From the NCBI RefSeq assembly GCF_016901735.1, contig NZ_JACLZC010000001.1, forward strand, positions 62,001 to 126,000: a DNA stretch of 64,000 nt, in the 5' to 3' direction. A program made the translations under genes and the position numbers. The notes below the pieces were generated by a model. That model ran no database searches. It was not told the origin of the DNA and saw nothing but the letters and a program-made list of their open reading frames with translations. Every line of letters starts with the position of its first letter. Within the stretch, counting starts at the first letter, position 1. Source of the DNA: Pseudoflavonifractor phocaeensis (GTDB taxonomy: Bacteria > Bacillota > Clostridia > Oscillospirales > Oscillospiraceae). Below are positions 16,544 through 24,982 of the stretch, piece by piece.

Positions 16544-17305
16544 CTACCGTACGTCACGCCGGGCGAAGAGGAGCAGCCCCGCCGCCGTGCTGCCCAACAG
16601 CCACAGCATCCCCACCCCCCAGCACCAGAGCTGATAGGCCAGCGACAGGCTGCCGCTGAGATACTCCGCCATCAAAAGAGAGTAGGGCATGAGGATGGTC
16701 TGGATGATCTCCATGGGCCAGACGTTCACATTGCCGCCAAAAAACAGAGAGGCGATTACCACCAGTATGGGCTGGCCAAAGAAAAAGAGCAGATAGTAGC
16801 CCCCTACCCAGGCCCCGGCGCTGGGGATCAGCATGGCCGCCATGTGACAGAAGGCCGCCGACCCGCACCAGAGAGGCAACGCCGCCAAAATGACAAAGAG
16901 CAGGATCATGCCGTTGAGCCACAGGTTGTCCTCCGTGCCATGGGACAGAAAGAGCCAGCCCAGCCCCAGCGCGCCGCCCATGAGTGCAAGGGCCAGCCCC
17001 ACGCCCGCCAGCAGGACGGCCCACAGCTTGCCCAGATAGATCCGCCGCCGCTCCAGCCCAAAGGATACCTCATTTTTCAGCGTGTCGGTGCAGCGGCCGT
17101 CCACCGCCTGGACCAGCAATGGAGCCAGCAGCATCCCCACAAACTGAAAGGCGGGAAGATCCCCCGCCAGCTCGGCCAGCGTCGCCCCGCTCAGCGTATA
17201 CAGCAGAAAAAATAAAAAGGCCAGCGCCGCCAGAATTCCCGCCAATGCCCAGAAAGAACGGCGGCGGGAGACCTTCCACAGCTCCGCTTTGACATAGTTG
17301 AGCAT
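16544..17305 (-). CDS. ABC transporter permease (lantibiotic-immunity type), second
   Basis: 253 residues from the ATG at 17305 (GGGGGGAG 6 bases upstream). Six hydrophobic segments are visible, and the start MLNYVKAELWKVSRRRSFW is typical of ABC-2 permeases of the lantibiotic-protection type (SpaE/SpaG, BcrB-like). It is related to the neighbouring permease: both carry a NEVSYGL or NEVSFGL-ERRRIYLGKL / SRTRIYVGKL block after the second helix. It probably forms a heterodimer with that neighbour and the ATPase upstream. Substrate inferred as an antimicrobial peptide; not proven. Confidence 0.82.
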   Translation of the reverse strand: MLNYVKAELWKVSRRRSFWALAGILAALAFLFFLLYTLSGATLAELAGDLPAFQFVGMLLAPLLVQAVDGRCTDTLKNEVSFGLERRRIYLGKLWAVLLAGVGLALALMGGALGLGWLFLSHGTEDNLWLNGMILLFVILAALPLWCGSAAFCHMAAMLIPSAGAWVGGYYLLFFFGQPILVVIASLFFGGNVNVWPMEIIQTILMPYSLLMAEYLSGSLSLAYQLWCWGVGMLWLLGSTAAGLLLFARRDVR

Positions 17306-17322
17306 GGATGGTCTCCCCCCTT

Positions 17323-18078
17323 TTATCGAATCTCCTTTTTCCGGAACAGCGCCAGACCAGCCGCCGTGAACACCGCGCACCACACCAGGCCGCTGGCCCA
17401 GCAAAGGCCCAGATAGCTGCCGTCAAAGGCCATGTTTTTCAGATTGTCCAGCATAAAAGACGGCGTAAACTGCCGCATCACCTCAAACACCGGATGGAAC
17501 AGCAGCCCGAAGGCCTGCAATACGCTGGGCAGCACCCCCAGAATCCCCACGGCCGCAAAGGCCGCCACCGTGGAGGAGCGAACGTGAAAATAGCAGAAGA
17601 TGGATACCGCCTGGGCCCCAAACCAGAGGGGCAGCGCGCCGGACAGGGTGTAGCCGATGAGAGACAGCGCTCCCTGGTCCAGCTCGTTGTGGGGATAGAG
17701 CACCCAGCAGCCCAGCAGGTAGAAGCCCACCATGACGGCGGCCGCCACCAGGGATACCAGCAGCGACACCAACAGCTTGCCCACATAGATCCGGGTGCGG
17801 GAGAGGCCGTAGGAGACCTCGTTTTTCATGGTATTGTACTTGTACTGGTCAGAAAAAACCATGTCCGCGGTCAGCAGGGTGGCATACATGCCCACCCCCA
17901 GCAGGACCGGGATCATCAGGGCGGTGGAGCAGAAATCAATGGAAGCGTTGCCCCACTGAAGGGTCAGCCAGCTGCCCCACAGCAGCAGTCCTTCCAGCGC
18001 CAGACAGACCAGCAGCGTCACATAAAAATAGCTGCGATGAAACACTTTATAGCACTCGGCAGAGAGATAGTTACGCAT
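17323..18078 (-). CDS. ABC transporter permease (lantibiotic-immunity type), first
   Basis: 251 residues from the ATG at 18078, which has GGAGGT 7 bases upstream and overlaps the last codons of the ATPase gene, giving translational coupling. Six hydrophobic segments. The N-terminus MRNYLSAECYKVFHRSYFY and the cytoplasmic NEVSYGLSRTRIYVGKL motif match ABC-2 permeases. It is paralogous to the next gene, so the transporter is probably a heterodimer. Confidence 0.82.
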   Translation of the reverse strand: MRNYLSAECYKVFHRSYFYVTLLVCLALEGLLLWGSWLTLQWGNASIDFCSTALMIPVLLGVGMYATLLTADMVFSDQYKYNTMKNEVSYGLSRTRIYVGKLLVSLLVSLVAAAVMVGFYLLGCWVLYPHNELDQGALSLIGYTLSGALPLWFGAQAVSIFCYFHVRSSTVAAFAAVGILGVLPSVLQAFGLLFHPVFEVMRQFTPSFMLDNLKNMAFDGSYLGLCWASGLVWCAVFTAAGLALFRKKEIR

Positions 18079-18994
18079 GGCGGGCACCTCCGATCAGATT
18101 GAGGAAGTAGTCCTCCAGATTGGCGCCCCGGCTCTCCAGGGCCGACAGGGTTACCCCCGCCTCCACCATGGCTCTGGCGATCTCCCCCGGCCGGTCCAGA
18201 TGGCTGTAAAGCCGGAGCACCGTGGGATGGACCACTTCATAATCGTTGGTGCCCAAAGTACGCTCCAGCACCAGGGAGGCCGCGGGCGCGTCGTCCACGT
18301 GGAGCTCCAGACAGGCCCGGCATTTCTCCTCCAGCCGTTTGGCGCTGATCTCCTCCAGCATAATGCCCCGGTCCAAAAAGCCGTAGCAGGTGGCCAGATT
18401 GGAAAGCTCGCTCAAAATGTGGCTGGAAATCAAAATGGTGGTCTGCCGCTCCTGGCTGAGCCGGAGCAGCAGGTTGCGGAATTCCACGATGCCCTCCGGG
18501 TCCAGGCCGTTGATGGGCTCGTCCAGCAGCAGAAAGTCCGGCCGGTTCATCAGCGCCAGCGCCAGCCCCAGCCGCTGCTTCATGCCAAGCGAAAAATGCT
18601 TGAACTTCTTCCTGCCCGTGTCGGCGAGGCCCGCCGCCTCCAGCGCCTCCTCCACGGCCGACTTGCCGGGAATGCCCCGCTGAATGCGGTAATACTCCAG
18701 ATTCTGCCGGGCGTCCAGATAGGGATAAAAGCTGGGGACCTCTACCATGGCCCCCGTCCGGGCCCGCATGGCCGCCAGACCTTTGGGCGTGTTGGCCCCG
18801 AAGAGGGTGATCGTCCCCTCCGTGGGGGTGGTCTGGGCGGTAATCATCCGGATGATGGTGGTCTTGCCCGCGCCGTTGCGCCCCACCAGTCCGTAGATCT
18901 GCCCTTTTTCCAAATGTAAATCCACGTGGTCCACCGCCAGCGCGTTTCCGTAGCGCTTGGTGAGCCCACGGGCTTCCATGACTTGTTCCGCCAT
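18071..18994 (-). CDS. ABC transporter ATP-binding protein (BcrA/SpaF type)
   Basis: 307 residues. Walker A GRNGAGKTT (near 38), the ABC signature in FSLGMKQRLGLALAL (near 134), Walker B FLLLDEPINGLDPEG (near 154) and the His switch SSHILSELS. A C-terminal extension of about 85 residues follows the ATPase core, as in bacitracin and lantibiotic exporters. It leads the operon ATPase-permease-permease-kinase. A TATACT box lies about 45 bases upstream on the minus strand, but no clear -35 is seen; several TTTA/CTTT direct repeats just upstream could bind the OmpR-type regulator. Confidence 0.88.
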   Translation of the reverse strand: MAEQVMEARGLTKRYGNALAVDHVDLHLEKGQIYGLVGRNGAGKTTIIRMITAQTTPTEGTITLFGANTPKGLAAMRARTGAMVEVPSFYPYLDARQNLEYYRIQRGIPGKSAVEEALEAAGLADTGRKKFKHFSLGMKQRLGLALALMNRPDFLLLDEPINGLDPEGIVEFRNLLLRLSQERQTTILISSHILSELSNLATCYGFLDRGIMLEEISAKRLEEKCRACLELHVDDAPAASLVLERTLGTNDYEVVHPTVLRLYSHLDRPGEIARAMVEAGVTLSALESRGANLEDYFLNLIGGARHA

Positions 18995-19097
18995 TTGGCT
19001 TTCACCGTTCCTTTCCTGAATGTGAGTCCAGTATAGCGGAAAGAGGATAACCCGTCTTTAAGCAAAGATAAAGAAACCATAAAGTATATAAAACGGC

Positions 19098-19246
19098 GGG
19101 CGGCCGCAAGGGCCGCCCCTACGGGGTGGGCGTTCCCCGCTTGCCTCCCTCTCTGAGGGAGGTGCCCCGAAGGGGCGGAGGGAGTTGCTGTTATGAAGGA
19201 TGACTCCCTCAGTCAGCTGCGCTGACAGCTCCCTCAAAGAGGGAGC
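19098..19246. repeat. REP-like palindromic repeat cluster
   Basis: GGGCGGCCGCAAGGGCCGCC followed by CCTAC (19098-19122) is one of four copies of a dispersed palindromic repeat in the window. It is followed by four more hairpins: CCTCCCTCTCTGAGGGAGG (19144-19162), GCCCCGAAGGGGC (19164-19176), GTCAGCTGCGCTGAC (19212-19226) and GCTCCCTCAAAGAGGGAGC (19228-19246). The cluster fills the gap between the ABC operon and its presumed response regulator gene. Confidence 0.75.
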
Positions 19247-19281
19247 CCAGGCACGCGGGGAATTGAAAAACGACGGTGTTT

Positions 19282-19971
19282 TCATTCGTCTGCCATTTTG
19301 AACCCAATACCCCACACCGTCTTGATGTACTCCCGGTCGCTGACCTTGGCCAGCTTGGAGCGCAGGTTGGAAATATGGACGTTCACCGTGTTGTCGTCCC
19401 CCATGTAGGGCCCGCCCCACACCTGCTCATAGAGCTGCTCCCGGGTAAAGACCTTCTTGGGGTGGGACAGGAGCAGGGAGAGGATCTCGAACTCCCGGGC
19501 GGTGATGGACACCGGCCTCCCCCCTGCCGTCACCGTCACGCTCTCCCGGTCCAGCACCAGGTCCCCGTGGGTCAGCACCTGGCCGCCGGCGCCGCCGGAA
19601 AACTCCTTGTACCGCCGCAGCTGGGCCTCCACCCGGGCCAGCACCTCGTCGTTGTCAAAGGGCTTGGGGATGAAGTCGTCCGCCCCCAGGCGGAGCACGT
19701 TCACCCGGTCGGAAAGACCCGTCTTGGCCGAGAGGACGATGATGGGCATGGTCTTGCGGCGGCGCAGCCGCTCGATGAGCTCCTCCCCGGTGAGACCGGG
19801 CAGCATCAGGTCCAGCAGGATCAGATCGTATTCATACTTGGAGGCCCACAGCTCCGCCTCGCTGCCCGAAAAGGCCGGGCGGCAGTCGTAGCCCGCGCCC
19901 CCCAGCACCGTACACAGCAGTCGGTTGATGTCCGGGTCGTCCTCCACCACCAGGATGTGGCACGTCTCCAT
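19282..19971 (-). CDS. OmpR-family response regulator
   Basis: 229 residues. Receiver domain with acidic pair ED (10-11), phospho-acceptor Asp in LILLDLMLPG (near 53), and Lys in PKPFDND (near 103). The C-terminal winged helix (about 130-229) ends with VHISNLRSKLAKVSDREYIKTVWGIGFKM. It likely pairs with the histidine kinase at 15606 and controls the ABC transporter between them, although the REP-like cluster separates it from that operon. AAAGGAGG lies 7 bases before the ATG; the gene starts 13 bases beyond the rqcH stop, suggesting read-through from the upstream genes. Confidence 0.9.
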   Translation of the reverse strand: METCHILVVEDDPDINRLLCTVLGGAGYDCRPAFSGSEAELWASKYEYDLILLDLMLPGLTGEELIERLRRRKTMPIIVLSAKTGLSDRVNVLRLGADDFIPKPFDNDEVLARVEAQLRRYKEFSGGAGGQVLTHGDLVLDRESVTVTAGGRPVSITAREFEILSLLLSHPKKVFTREQLYEQVWGGPYMGDDNTVNVHISNLRSKLAKVSDREYIKTVWGIGFKMADE

Positions 19972-19984
19972 TGTCCGTCCTCCT

Positions 19985-21709
19985 TTACTTCACCCGCAGC
20001 TTCCGGGCCAGTTCCCCGTCCGGGTCCACATAGGCCGTCTGGCAGGTGGTGTAGATCACCATGCCCGGACGGGACCCCGCCGGCTTCTTCACATACTTCA
20101 CCGGCGTATAGTCCACCGGCACCTTGGTCCCCTCCCGTGCCTGGGAGTAGTAGGCCGCCAAAATCGCCGCCTCGCTGAGGCTCTGGGCGTCCGGCTCCCG
20201 GCCTTCGGTCCAGAGGATCACATGGGAGCCGTGGATCTTCTGGGTGTGGAACCAGATGTCCCACTTCCCCGCCTGCTTGGCGGTGAGCTGGTCGTTCTGG
20301 GTGTTGTTCTTCCCCACCGAGATGCGCAGCCCCGCCGTGGAGCGGAACTCCATGGGCCGGCCCGCCACCCGCTTTTCCCGCTTGGCCGCCGTCTTGGCCC
20401 GGCGGAGATAGCCCGTGTCGGTGAGCTCCTGCCGGATCTCCAATAGATCCCGCTCCCCCTCGGCCAGCGCGATGGCCTCCAGCACGCTGTTCAGGTATTC
20501 CAGCTCCCGCTCCCCCTTGGAGATCTGGACGCTGAGCATCTCCTCCGCCGTCTTGGCCTTGTTGTAGGCCTTATAATACTTGGCCGCGTTCTGCTGGGGG
20601 GTGAGCAGCGGGTCCAGCTTGATCTCCACCTCCTTGCACTCCGGGTCGTAGAAGTCCATGGCCCGCAGCACCGCCATGCCCTTTTCCATGGTGTGGAGGT
20701 TGGACGTGATGATGTCCCCCAGCTCCCGCAGCCGGTCCCGGTCGAAGGTGGCCTCCAGCTCCTTCTCCTGCCGGCCCAGCTTGCGGGCCACCCGGTCCCG
20801 GGCGTTGGTCACCGCTTTGATGAGGTCCTGCCCCCGCTGGCGGGTGCGCTCCGCCTGGTCCCGGGTCTCGTAAAAATCGTCCAGCAGCTTGGAAAAGCTC
20901 TCCTGCCGCCGGCACTCGGTCTGGGGCCCGTACTGCAAAATGGGCAGGAAGGTAAAGTCCACCGGCTTGCCCTCCCGCACCAGCACATAGGGGGTAAAGC
21001 GGTTTTCCCGTACATCCTCCAAAAAGCGGTCCAGCACCGCCGGCAGGGCTTCCGGGTCCTCTCCCGCCCGAAAAGCCAGCTCCCGGGCAATTAAGGGCGA
21101 GATGCCGGTGAAGGCGTCCAGCAGCAGTTTATCCATGGCCTTGCCGTTGGGGTTATGGAGGGCTGCCGCCAGTTCCTCCGGCGTCGCCGTTAGGGGGTTT
21201 ACCTTATCCGGCGCGGGCGGCAGGCGGTAAAACATGCCGGGCAGCACCTGCCGCTTGGACGACAGGTCCCCGTCCACCCGGCGCAGACAGTCCACGATGC
21301 GCCCTTCGGCGTCCAGCAGGATGAGATTCGCCCGCCGCCCCATGCACTCCAGCACCAGGCGGCGCTCCACCCGGTCCCCCAGCTCGTCGATGGTTTCCAA
21401 GCGAAAATCCAGCAGACGCTCCATGGGGGGCTGGGTGATGTCCAGAATCCGTCCGCCGGTGAGGTGCTTGCGGAGCAGCATACAGAACATGGGGGGCTTT
21501 TCCGGGTTTTCCCGGGGCAGGGTGGTGAGCTGGGCCCGGGGCTGGCTGGGACTGGCCGACAGCAGCAGCTTGACGTTGCCCGCCGGGCCACGCACCGCCA
21601 GCATCACCTCGTCCCGGCCGGGCTGGTAGATCTTGTCGATCTTCCCGCCGCCGATGGCGGCCCGCAGCTCCTCCGCCACGGCGGAGAGACAAATGGCGTC
21701 CAGTGGCAT
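19985..21709 (-). CDS. rqcH: Ribosome quality-control protein RqcH (NFACT family)
   Basis: 574 residues, normal for the family. NFACT-N domain at residues 1 to about 200, starting MPLDAICLSAVAEELRA, two long helices forming a coiled-coil (about 260-420), and a C-terminal NFACT-R domain with GKNNTQNDQLT, WFHTQKIHGSHVIL and VKYVKKPAGSRPGMV. RqcH binds 50S-peptidyl-tRNA complexes and adds alanine tails to stalled chains; older annotation calls it a fibronectin-binding protein. The ATG lies 3 bases after mrnC and uses GGAGGAATAAGGA formed in part by the mrnC stop region. Confidence 0.93.
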   Translation of the reverse strand: MPLDAICLSAVAEELRAAIGGGKIDKIYQPGRDEVMLAVRGPAGNVKLLLSASPSQPRAQLTTLPRENPEKPPMFCMLLRKHLTGGRILDITQPPMERLLDFRLETIDELGDRVERRLVLECMGRRANLILLDAEGRIVDCLRRVDGDLSSKRQVLPGMFYRLPPAPDKVNPLTATPEELAAALHNPNGKAMDKLLLDAFTGISPLIARELAFRAGEDPEALPAVLDRFLEDVRENRFTPYVLVREGKPVDFTFLPILQYGPQTECRRQESFSKLLDDFYETRDQAERTRQRGQDLIKAVTNARDRVARKLGRQEKELEATFDRDRLRELGDIITSNLHTMEKGMAVLRAMDFYDPECKEVEIKLDPLLTPQQNAAKYYKAYNKAKTAEEMLSVQISKGERELEYLNSVLEAIALAEGERDLLEIRQELTDTGYLRRAKTAAKREKRVAGRPMEFRSTAGLRISVGKNNTQNDQLTAKQAGKWDIWFHTQKIHGSHVILWTEGREPDAQSLSEAAILAAYYSQAREGTKVPVDYTPVKYVKKPAGSRPGMVIYTTCQTAYVDPDGELARKLRVK

Positions 21710-21712
21710 TCC

Positions 21713-22114
21713 TTATTCCTCCTCCATCATGACGGCAAACAGATCGTTGAGCCGGTCTGTTTTCCCCTGCAAATAGAGCCACCCGAAGAGGGCTTCCAGC
21801 CCGGTGGCCGCCTGGTACTCCGCCCGGCTGGCGTTCTGAGGCACGCTGTGGGGGCTGGTGTTGCGCCCCCGGCGGAACACGTCGTGCTCCTCCTCGCTCA
21901 GAAGGGGCAGCACCTTCTCCGCCGCCCTGGCCTGGGCCGGCGCCGCCACATAGCGCACCGTGGCCTTATGTAGGCCCCGGGCGCTGGCCTTGCCGTGGAG
22001 GCACAGCCAGGAGCGGACCATGACTTCAAAAACCGCGTCCCCCAGATGGGCCAGCCCCAGGCTGCTGATGGCCGCCCGCTGGTCGGCGGTGGTGTTTAGG
22101 TGAAAATAATCCAT
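21713..22114 (-). CDS. mrnC: Mini-ribonuclease 3
   Basis: 133 residues: an RNase III catalytic domain without a dsRNA-binding domain. Visible marks are LAHLGDAVFEVMVRSWL with the conserved Asp (near 26) and EYQAATGLEALFGWLYL with the metal-binding Glu residues (near 98-115). In Firmicutes it trims the 3' and 5' ends of 23S rRNA precursors. It is packed between an rlmI-like gene and rqcH in one transcription unit devoted to ribosome maturation and rescue. Confidence 0.92.
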   Translation of the reverse strand: MDYFHLNTTADQRAAISSLGLAHLGDAVFEVMVRSWLCLHGKASARGLHKATVRYVAAPAQARAAEKVLPLLSEEEHDVFRRGRNTSPHSVPQNASRAEYQAATGLEALFGWLYLQGKTDRLNDLFAVMMEEE

Positions 22115-22139
22115 GGGTGTTCTCCTTGTTCAGTATCGG

Positions 22140-23372
22140 TCAGACCACTTGGAAGAGGTAGAACTTCAGATAGTTGGTCTCGGGGACGTTCCACAAGATG
22201 GGATGGTCCGGGGCCTGCTGCCGGGCTTCGATCTGCCTCAGCTCCACGCCGGCGTCAAAGGCGGCGGCCCGCAGCATCCGCACAAACCGCCCCTCCTCCA
22301 TGAAGTGGGAGCAGGAGCAGGTGGCCAGATAGCCGCCCCGGGGCAGCAGCTTCATGGCCCGGTAGTTGATCTCCTTATACCCCCGGGCGGCGCTGTCCAC
22401 CGTCCTGCGGCTCTTGGTAAAGGCCGGCGGGTCCAGGATAATGAAGTCGTAGGGCTTGCCCCCCTGCCGCTCCAGTTCGGGCAGCAGGTCGAACACGTTG
22501 GCCGCCACGCAGTCCATCTTGTCCTCCAGGCCGTTGCGGAGGACGTTGGCCCGGGCCAGCTCCACCGCCGACTCGGATACGTCCACCGCCGTCACATGGG
22601 CCGCGCCCCCCTTGGCCGCGTTCAGCGCAAAGGAGCCGGTATGGGTGAAGCAGTCCAGCACCCGTTTCCCCCGGGCCAGCTTGGCCACCGCCCGGCGATT
22701 ATACTTTTGGTCCAGGAAAAATCCGGTCTTTTGGCCGTTTTCAAAGTCCACGGCGTAAATCACGCCGTTTTCCACAATGGTGGTCTGGGTGCTGTCCGGG
22801 TGGGCCTCCCCGGGGAGCGCAAACCACCCTTTGTTTTCTTCCAGTCCCTCATGGGCACGGAGGGCCACGTCGTTGCGCTCGTAAATTCCCTTGATATCCT
22901 GGCCGTCGGCCCGGAGGGTCTCCGCCAGCAGGGGGAAAAGCACCGGCTTAAGCACCTCCATCCCCCGGGACAGGGTCTGGGTCACCAGTACGTCGTGGAA
23001 CCGGTCCACCGTCAGTCCCGGGAAGGTGTCCGCCTCCCCGAAAATCACCCGGCAGCAGTCCAGATCCGCCGGGTCCATCACCGTCTTGCGGTAGTCCCAG
23101 GCGTACTTCACCCGCCGGGCCCAGAAGGCCCCGTCAAAGCGGTCGTTGGCGTTGCGGGAGATGAGACGTACCCGGATCTTGGAGGTCTCGCTCAAAAACC
23201 CCGTGCCCAGATAGCGGCCCTTCTCGCTGCACACGTCCACCAGGCCGCCGTTCTCTGCGCTGCCCTCCATGGCCTTCACCTCAGCGTCATATACCCAGGG
23301 GTGTCCCCCCACGATGGCCCGCTCCGCCTTCTTCGTCACCGTGCAGCGGGCATAGCCCCGTCCCTCTTTCAT
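22140..23372 (-). CDS. RlmI-like class I rRNA methyltransferase (PUA domain)
   Basis: 410 residues from the ATG at 23372 (AGGGAGG 6 bases upstream). An N-terminal PUA-type RNA-binding domain (about 1-85, containing GHPWVYDAEV) is followed by a Rossmann methyltransferase: NGQKTGFFLDQKYNR (near 210), RVLDCFTHTGSFAL (SAM loop, near 230), VDVSESAVELA, and FIILDPPAFTKS with the catalytic DPP motif, then CSCSHFM. Relatives methylate cytosine 1962 of 23S rRNA at C5. Promoter with good consensus lies immediately upstream; it probably drives rlmI-like, mrnC, rqcH and the response regulator. Confidence 0.88.
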   Translation of the reverse strand: MKEGRGYARCTVTKKAERAIVGGHPWVYDAEVKAMEGSAENGGLVDVCSEKGRYLGTGFLSETSKIRVRLISRNANDRFDGAFWARRVKYAWDYRKTVMDPADLDCCRVIFGEADTFPGLTVDRFHDVLVTQTLSRGMEVLKPVLFPLLAETLRADGQDIKGIYERNDVALRAHEGLEENKGWFALPGEAHPDSTQTTIVENGVIYAVDFENGQKTGFFLDQKYNRRAVAKLARGKRVLDCFTHTGSFALNAAKGGAAHVTAVDVSESAVELARANVLRNGLEDKMDCVAANVFDLLPELERQGGKPYDFIILDPPAFTKSRRTVDSAARGYKEINYRAMKLLPRGGYLATCSCSHFMEEGRFVRMLRAAAFDAGVELRQIEARQQAPDHPILWNVPETNYLKFYLFQVV

Positions 23373-23406
23373 GTCCGGTCCTCCCTTTTCATTGTTGCAA
23401 CTTTGT

Positions 23407-23435
23407 AGTATACCCCAAAAGCCCCCTCTTGACAA
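23407..23435 (-). promoter_or_regulatory. Sigma-A promoter for the rlmI-like/mrnC/rqcH unit
   Basis: On the minus strand TTGTCA (23430-23435) and TATACT (23407-23412) are 17 bases apart, 34 bases before the start codon. Confidence 0.8.
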
Positions 23436-23482
23436 GCCGCCGGACTGGTTCAGATACGGTTGGAAGCCGTCGGAAGAAAAAT

Positions 23483-23514
23483 GAGGTCAGGAAACGACGC
23501 CGTCTCCTGACCTC
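23483..23514 (-). terminator. Terminator after sua5
   Basis: Stem GAGGTCAGGA / TCCTGACCTC with a 12-base loop lies 8 bases after the sua5 stop. On the minus strand it is followed by ATTTTTCTT, and on the plus strand by TCTCTTTTT, so it can work both ways. A very similar stem recurs at 63256-63290. Confidence 0.85.
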
Positions 23515-23521
23515 TCTCTTT

Positions 23522-24535
23522 TTACACGTCCACGATATGAAAGCCGGCGGCCTTGTTCAGCCGGTTGTTCACCGCCAGGCCGATGCCCTCCTCGTCGGGG
23601 CACTGGGACCAGATCTCTTTTACGCCGGTGCTGTCAAACCGCCGCAGGGCGTCAAACACCCGCCGGGCCTGTTCGCCCTTGTCCGCCGCGGGACCGATGG
23701 TCTCCACGATGCAGACCCCAAACAACTCCGCGTACTCGTCAAAGCAGATCACGCCGCTCCCCTCCCCCGCGTGGGAGGAGATGTACGCCGCGCTCTCCGC
23801 CGGATCGCCCCGCACCACCGTCACCGGCGCTTTGGGCGCATAGTGCCGGTACTTCATCCCCGGCGCTCTGGGGTGCTCGTCCTTTCCCATCAGACGGGTG
23901 ACGGCCTGGTCCACCTCTACCGCGCCCAGGGCATCCCGCAGCTCCTCCAGCGTGATTCCGCCGGGACGGAGCAGCCGGGGCGGCTTGGCCGTCAGGTCGA
24001 TGATGGTGGACTCCACCCCCACCTGACAGGGGCCTCCGTCCACAATGGCGTCGATCTTGCCGTCCATGTCCTCCAGCATGTCCGCCACGTTGGTGGGACT
24101 GGGCCGGCCCGACGTGTTGCCCGACGGCGCCGCCACCGGCACGTCCGCCGCCGCGATGATGGCACGGCACAGCCTGTGAGCCGGACAGCGCATCCCGACT
24201 GTATCCAGCCCCGCCGTCACCGCGTCGGAGACCAGAGGCTTGCGCCGCAAAATCATGGTCAGCGGACCCGGCCAGAACCGTTCCGCCAGCACCCACGCCG
24301 CCGCCGGAATGTCCGCGCAGTACCGCTCCAGCCAGGACGCCTCCGGAATGTGCAAAATCAACGGGTTATCCTGGGGCCGGCCCTTGGCCGCGAAGATGCG
24401 GCGTACCGCGTCCTCGTTCAGCCCGTCGGCCCCCAGGCCGTATACCGTCTCGGTGGGGATGCCCAGCAGGCCGCCCCGGCGCAGGACCGCCGCCGCGGCT
24501 TCCACATCCGCCGCCGTATATCTCTCTGTGATCAA
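23522..24535 (-). CDS. L-threonylcarbamoyladenylate synthase, long Sua5 form
   Basis: 337 residues. YrdC/Sua5 domain at 1 to about 200, with GGLLGIPTETVYGLGAD (near 20-37), KGRPQDNPL (KxR motif, near 51), and PSGNTSGRPSPT (near 137-149), followed by a C-terminal Sua5 domain (about 220-337). It makes threonylcarbamoyl-AMP from threonine, bicarbonate and ATP for the t6A37 modification of ANN-reading tRNAs. The start is TTG, preceded by GAGGCG at about 10 bases. It ends the ddl-to-sua5 minus-strand cluster. Confidence 0.93.
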   Translation of the reverse strand: MITERYTAADVEAAAAVLRRGGLLGIPTETVYGLGADGLNEDAVRRIFAAKGRPQDNPLILHIPEASWLERYCADIPAAAWVLAERFWPGPLTMILRRKPLVSDAVTAGLDTVGMRCPAHRLCRAIIAAADVPVAAPSGNTSGRPSPTNVADMLEDMDGKIDAIVDGGPCQVGVESTIIDLTAKPPRLLRPGGITLEELRDALGAVEVDQAVTRLMGKDEHPRAPGMKYRHYAPKAPVTVVRGDPAESAAYISSHAGEGSGVICFDEYAELFGVCIVETIGPAADKGEQARRVFDALRRFDSTGVKEIWSQCPDEEGIGLAVNNRLNKAAGFHIVDV

Positions 24536-24558
24536 ATTATCTTTCGCCTCGTTCCCGC

Positions 24559-24669
24559 TCAGCGCCAGTCGTCCCGCCGACAGGTGCAGGCAGAAATCAG
24601 TGCCAGAATGCCCGCCGCCGCCAGCGCCGCACCGGCTACGATGGTCAAAATCGCGCTTCCTCGTTTCAC
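24559..24669 (-). CDS. Small membrane protein, 36 residues
   Basis: A GTG at 24669 has AAGGAGGG 8 bases upstream, among the best ribosome binding sites in this cluster. The product starts with KRG, has one hydrophobic helix (about residues 5-28, Ala/Leu/Ile-rich) and ends with Cys-Thr-Cys-Arg-Arg-Asp-Asp-Trp-Arg. It sits between the 89-residue protein gene and sua5 on the same strand. It is not a family I recognise; the coding call rests on the ribosome binding site, position and membrane segment. Confidence 0.55.
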   Translation of the reverse strand: MKRGSAILTIVAGAALAAAGILALISACTCRRDDWR

Positions 24670-24694
24670 GGCTGCCGCCCTCCTTCTCGTTTTC

Positions 24695-24964
24695 TTATTC
24701 GTAAATGCCCACCGGCATACCCGCCAGCTCAATGGTGGTGTCCGGCGCAAAGGCCCGCTGCTGCAGGTAGTTCTTTACCGCCAGAATCCCATACTTGGGG
24801 TTGAGCCGCTCGTCCTCCAGCTCCAGCTCCACGCTGCCCCCCGGGCCCTCCTGCCGGGAGCCCAGCAGCCAGCCGTTGTCCTCCAGCACGTAGTCCAGCT
24901 CTTTCTTCATGCCGTCCAGGTCCAGGTCCTGGGGCAGCGTCTTAAAGTGGATGATGAGTTCCAT
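24695..24964 (-). CDS. Conserved small protein of unknown function, 89 residues
   Basis: Starts MELIIHFKTLPQDLDLDGM and is acidic, with an alternating strand/helix pattern that suggests a small alpha/beta fold; it has no membrane segment or metal motif. AAAGGAG lies 8-9 bases upstream of the ATG and the gene is 18 bases after prfA on the same strand, so it is probably real and co-transcribed. I do not recognise a functional family. Confidence 0.7.
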   Translation of the reverse strand: MELIIHFKTLPQDLDLDGMKKELDYVLEDNGWLLGSRQEGPGGSVELELEDERLNPKYGILAVKNYLQQRAFAPDTTIELAGMPVGIYE

Positions 24965-24982
24965 GGTCCTTTTCTCCTTTGT

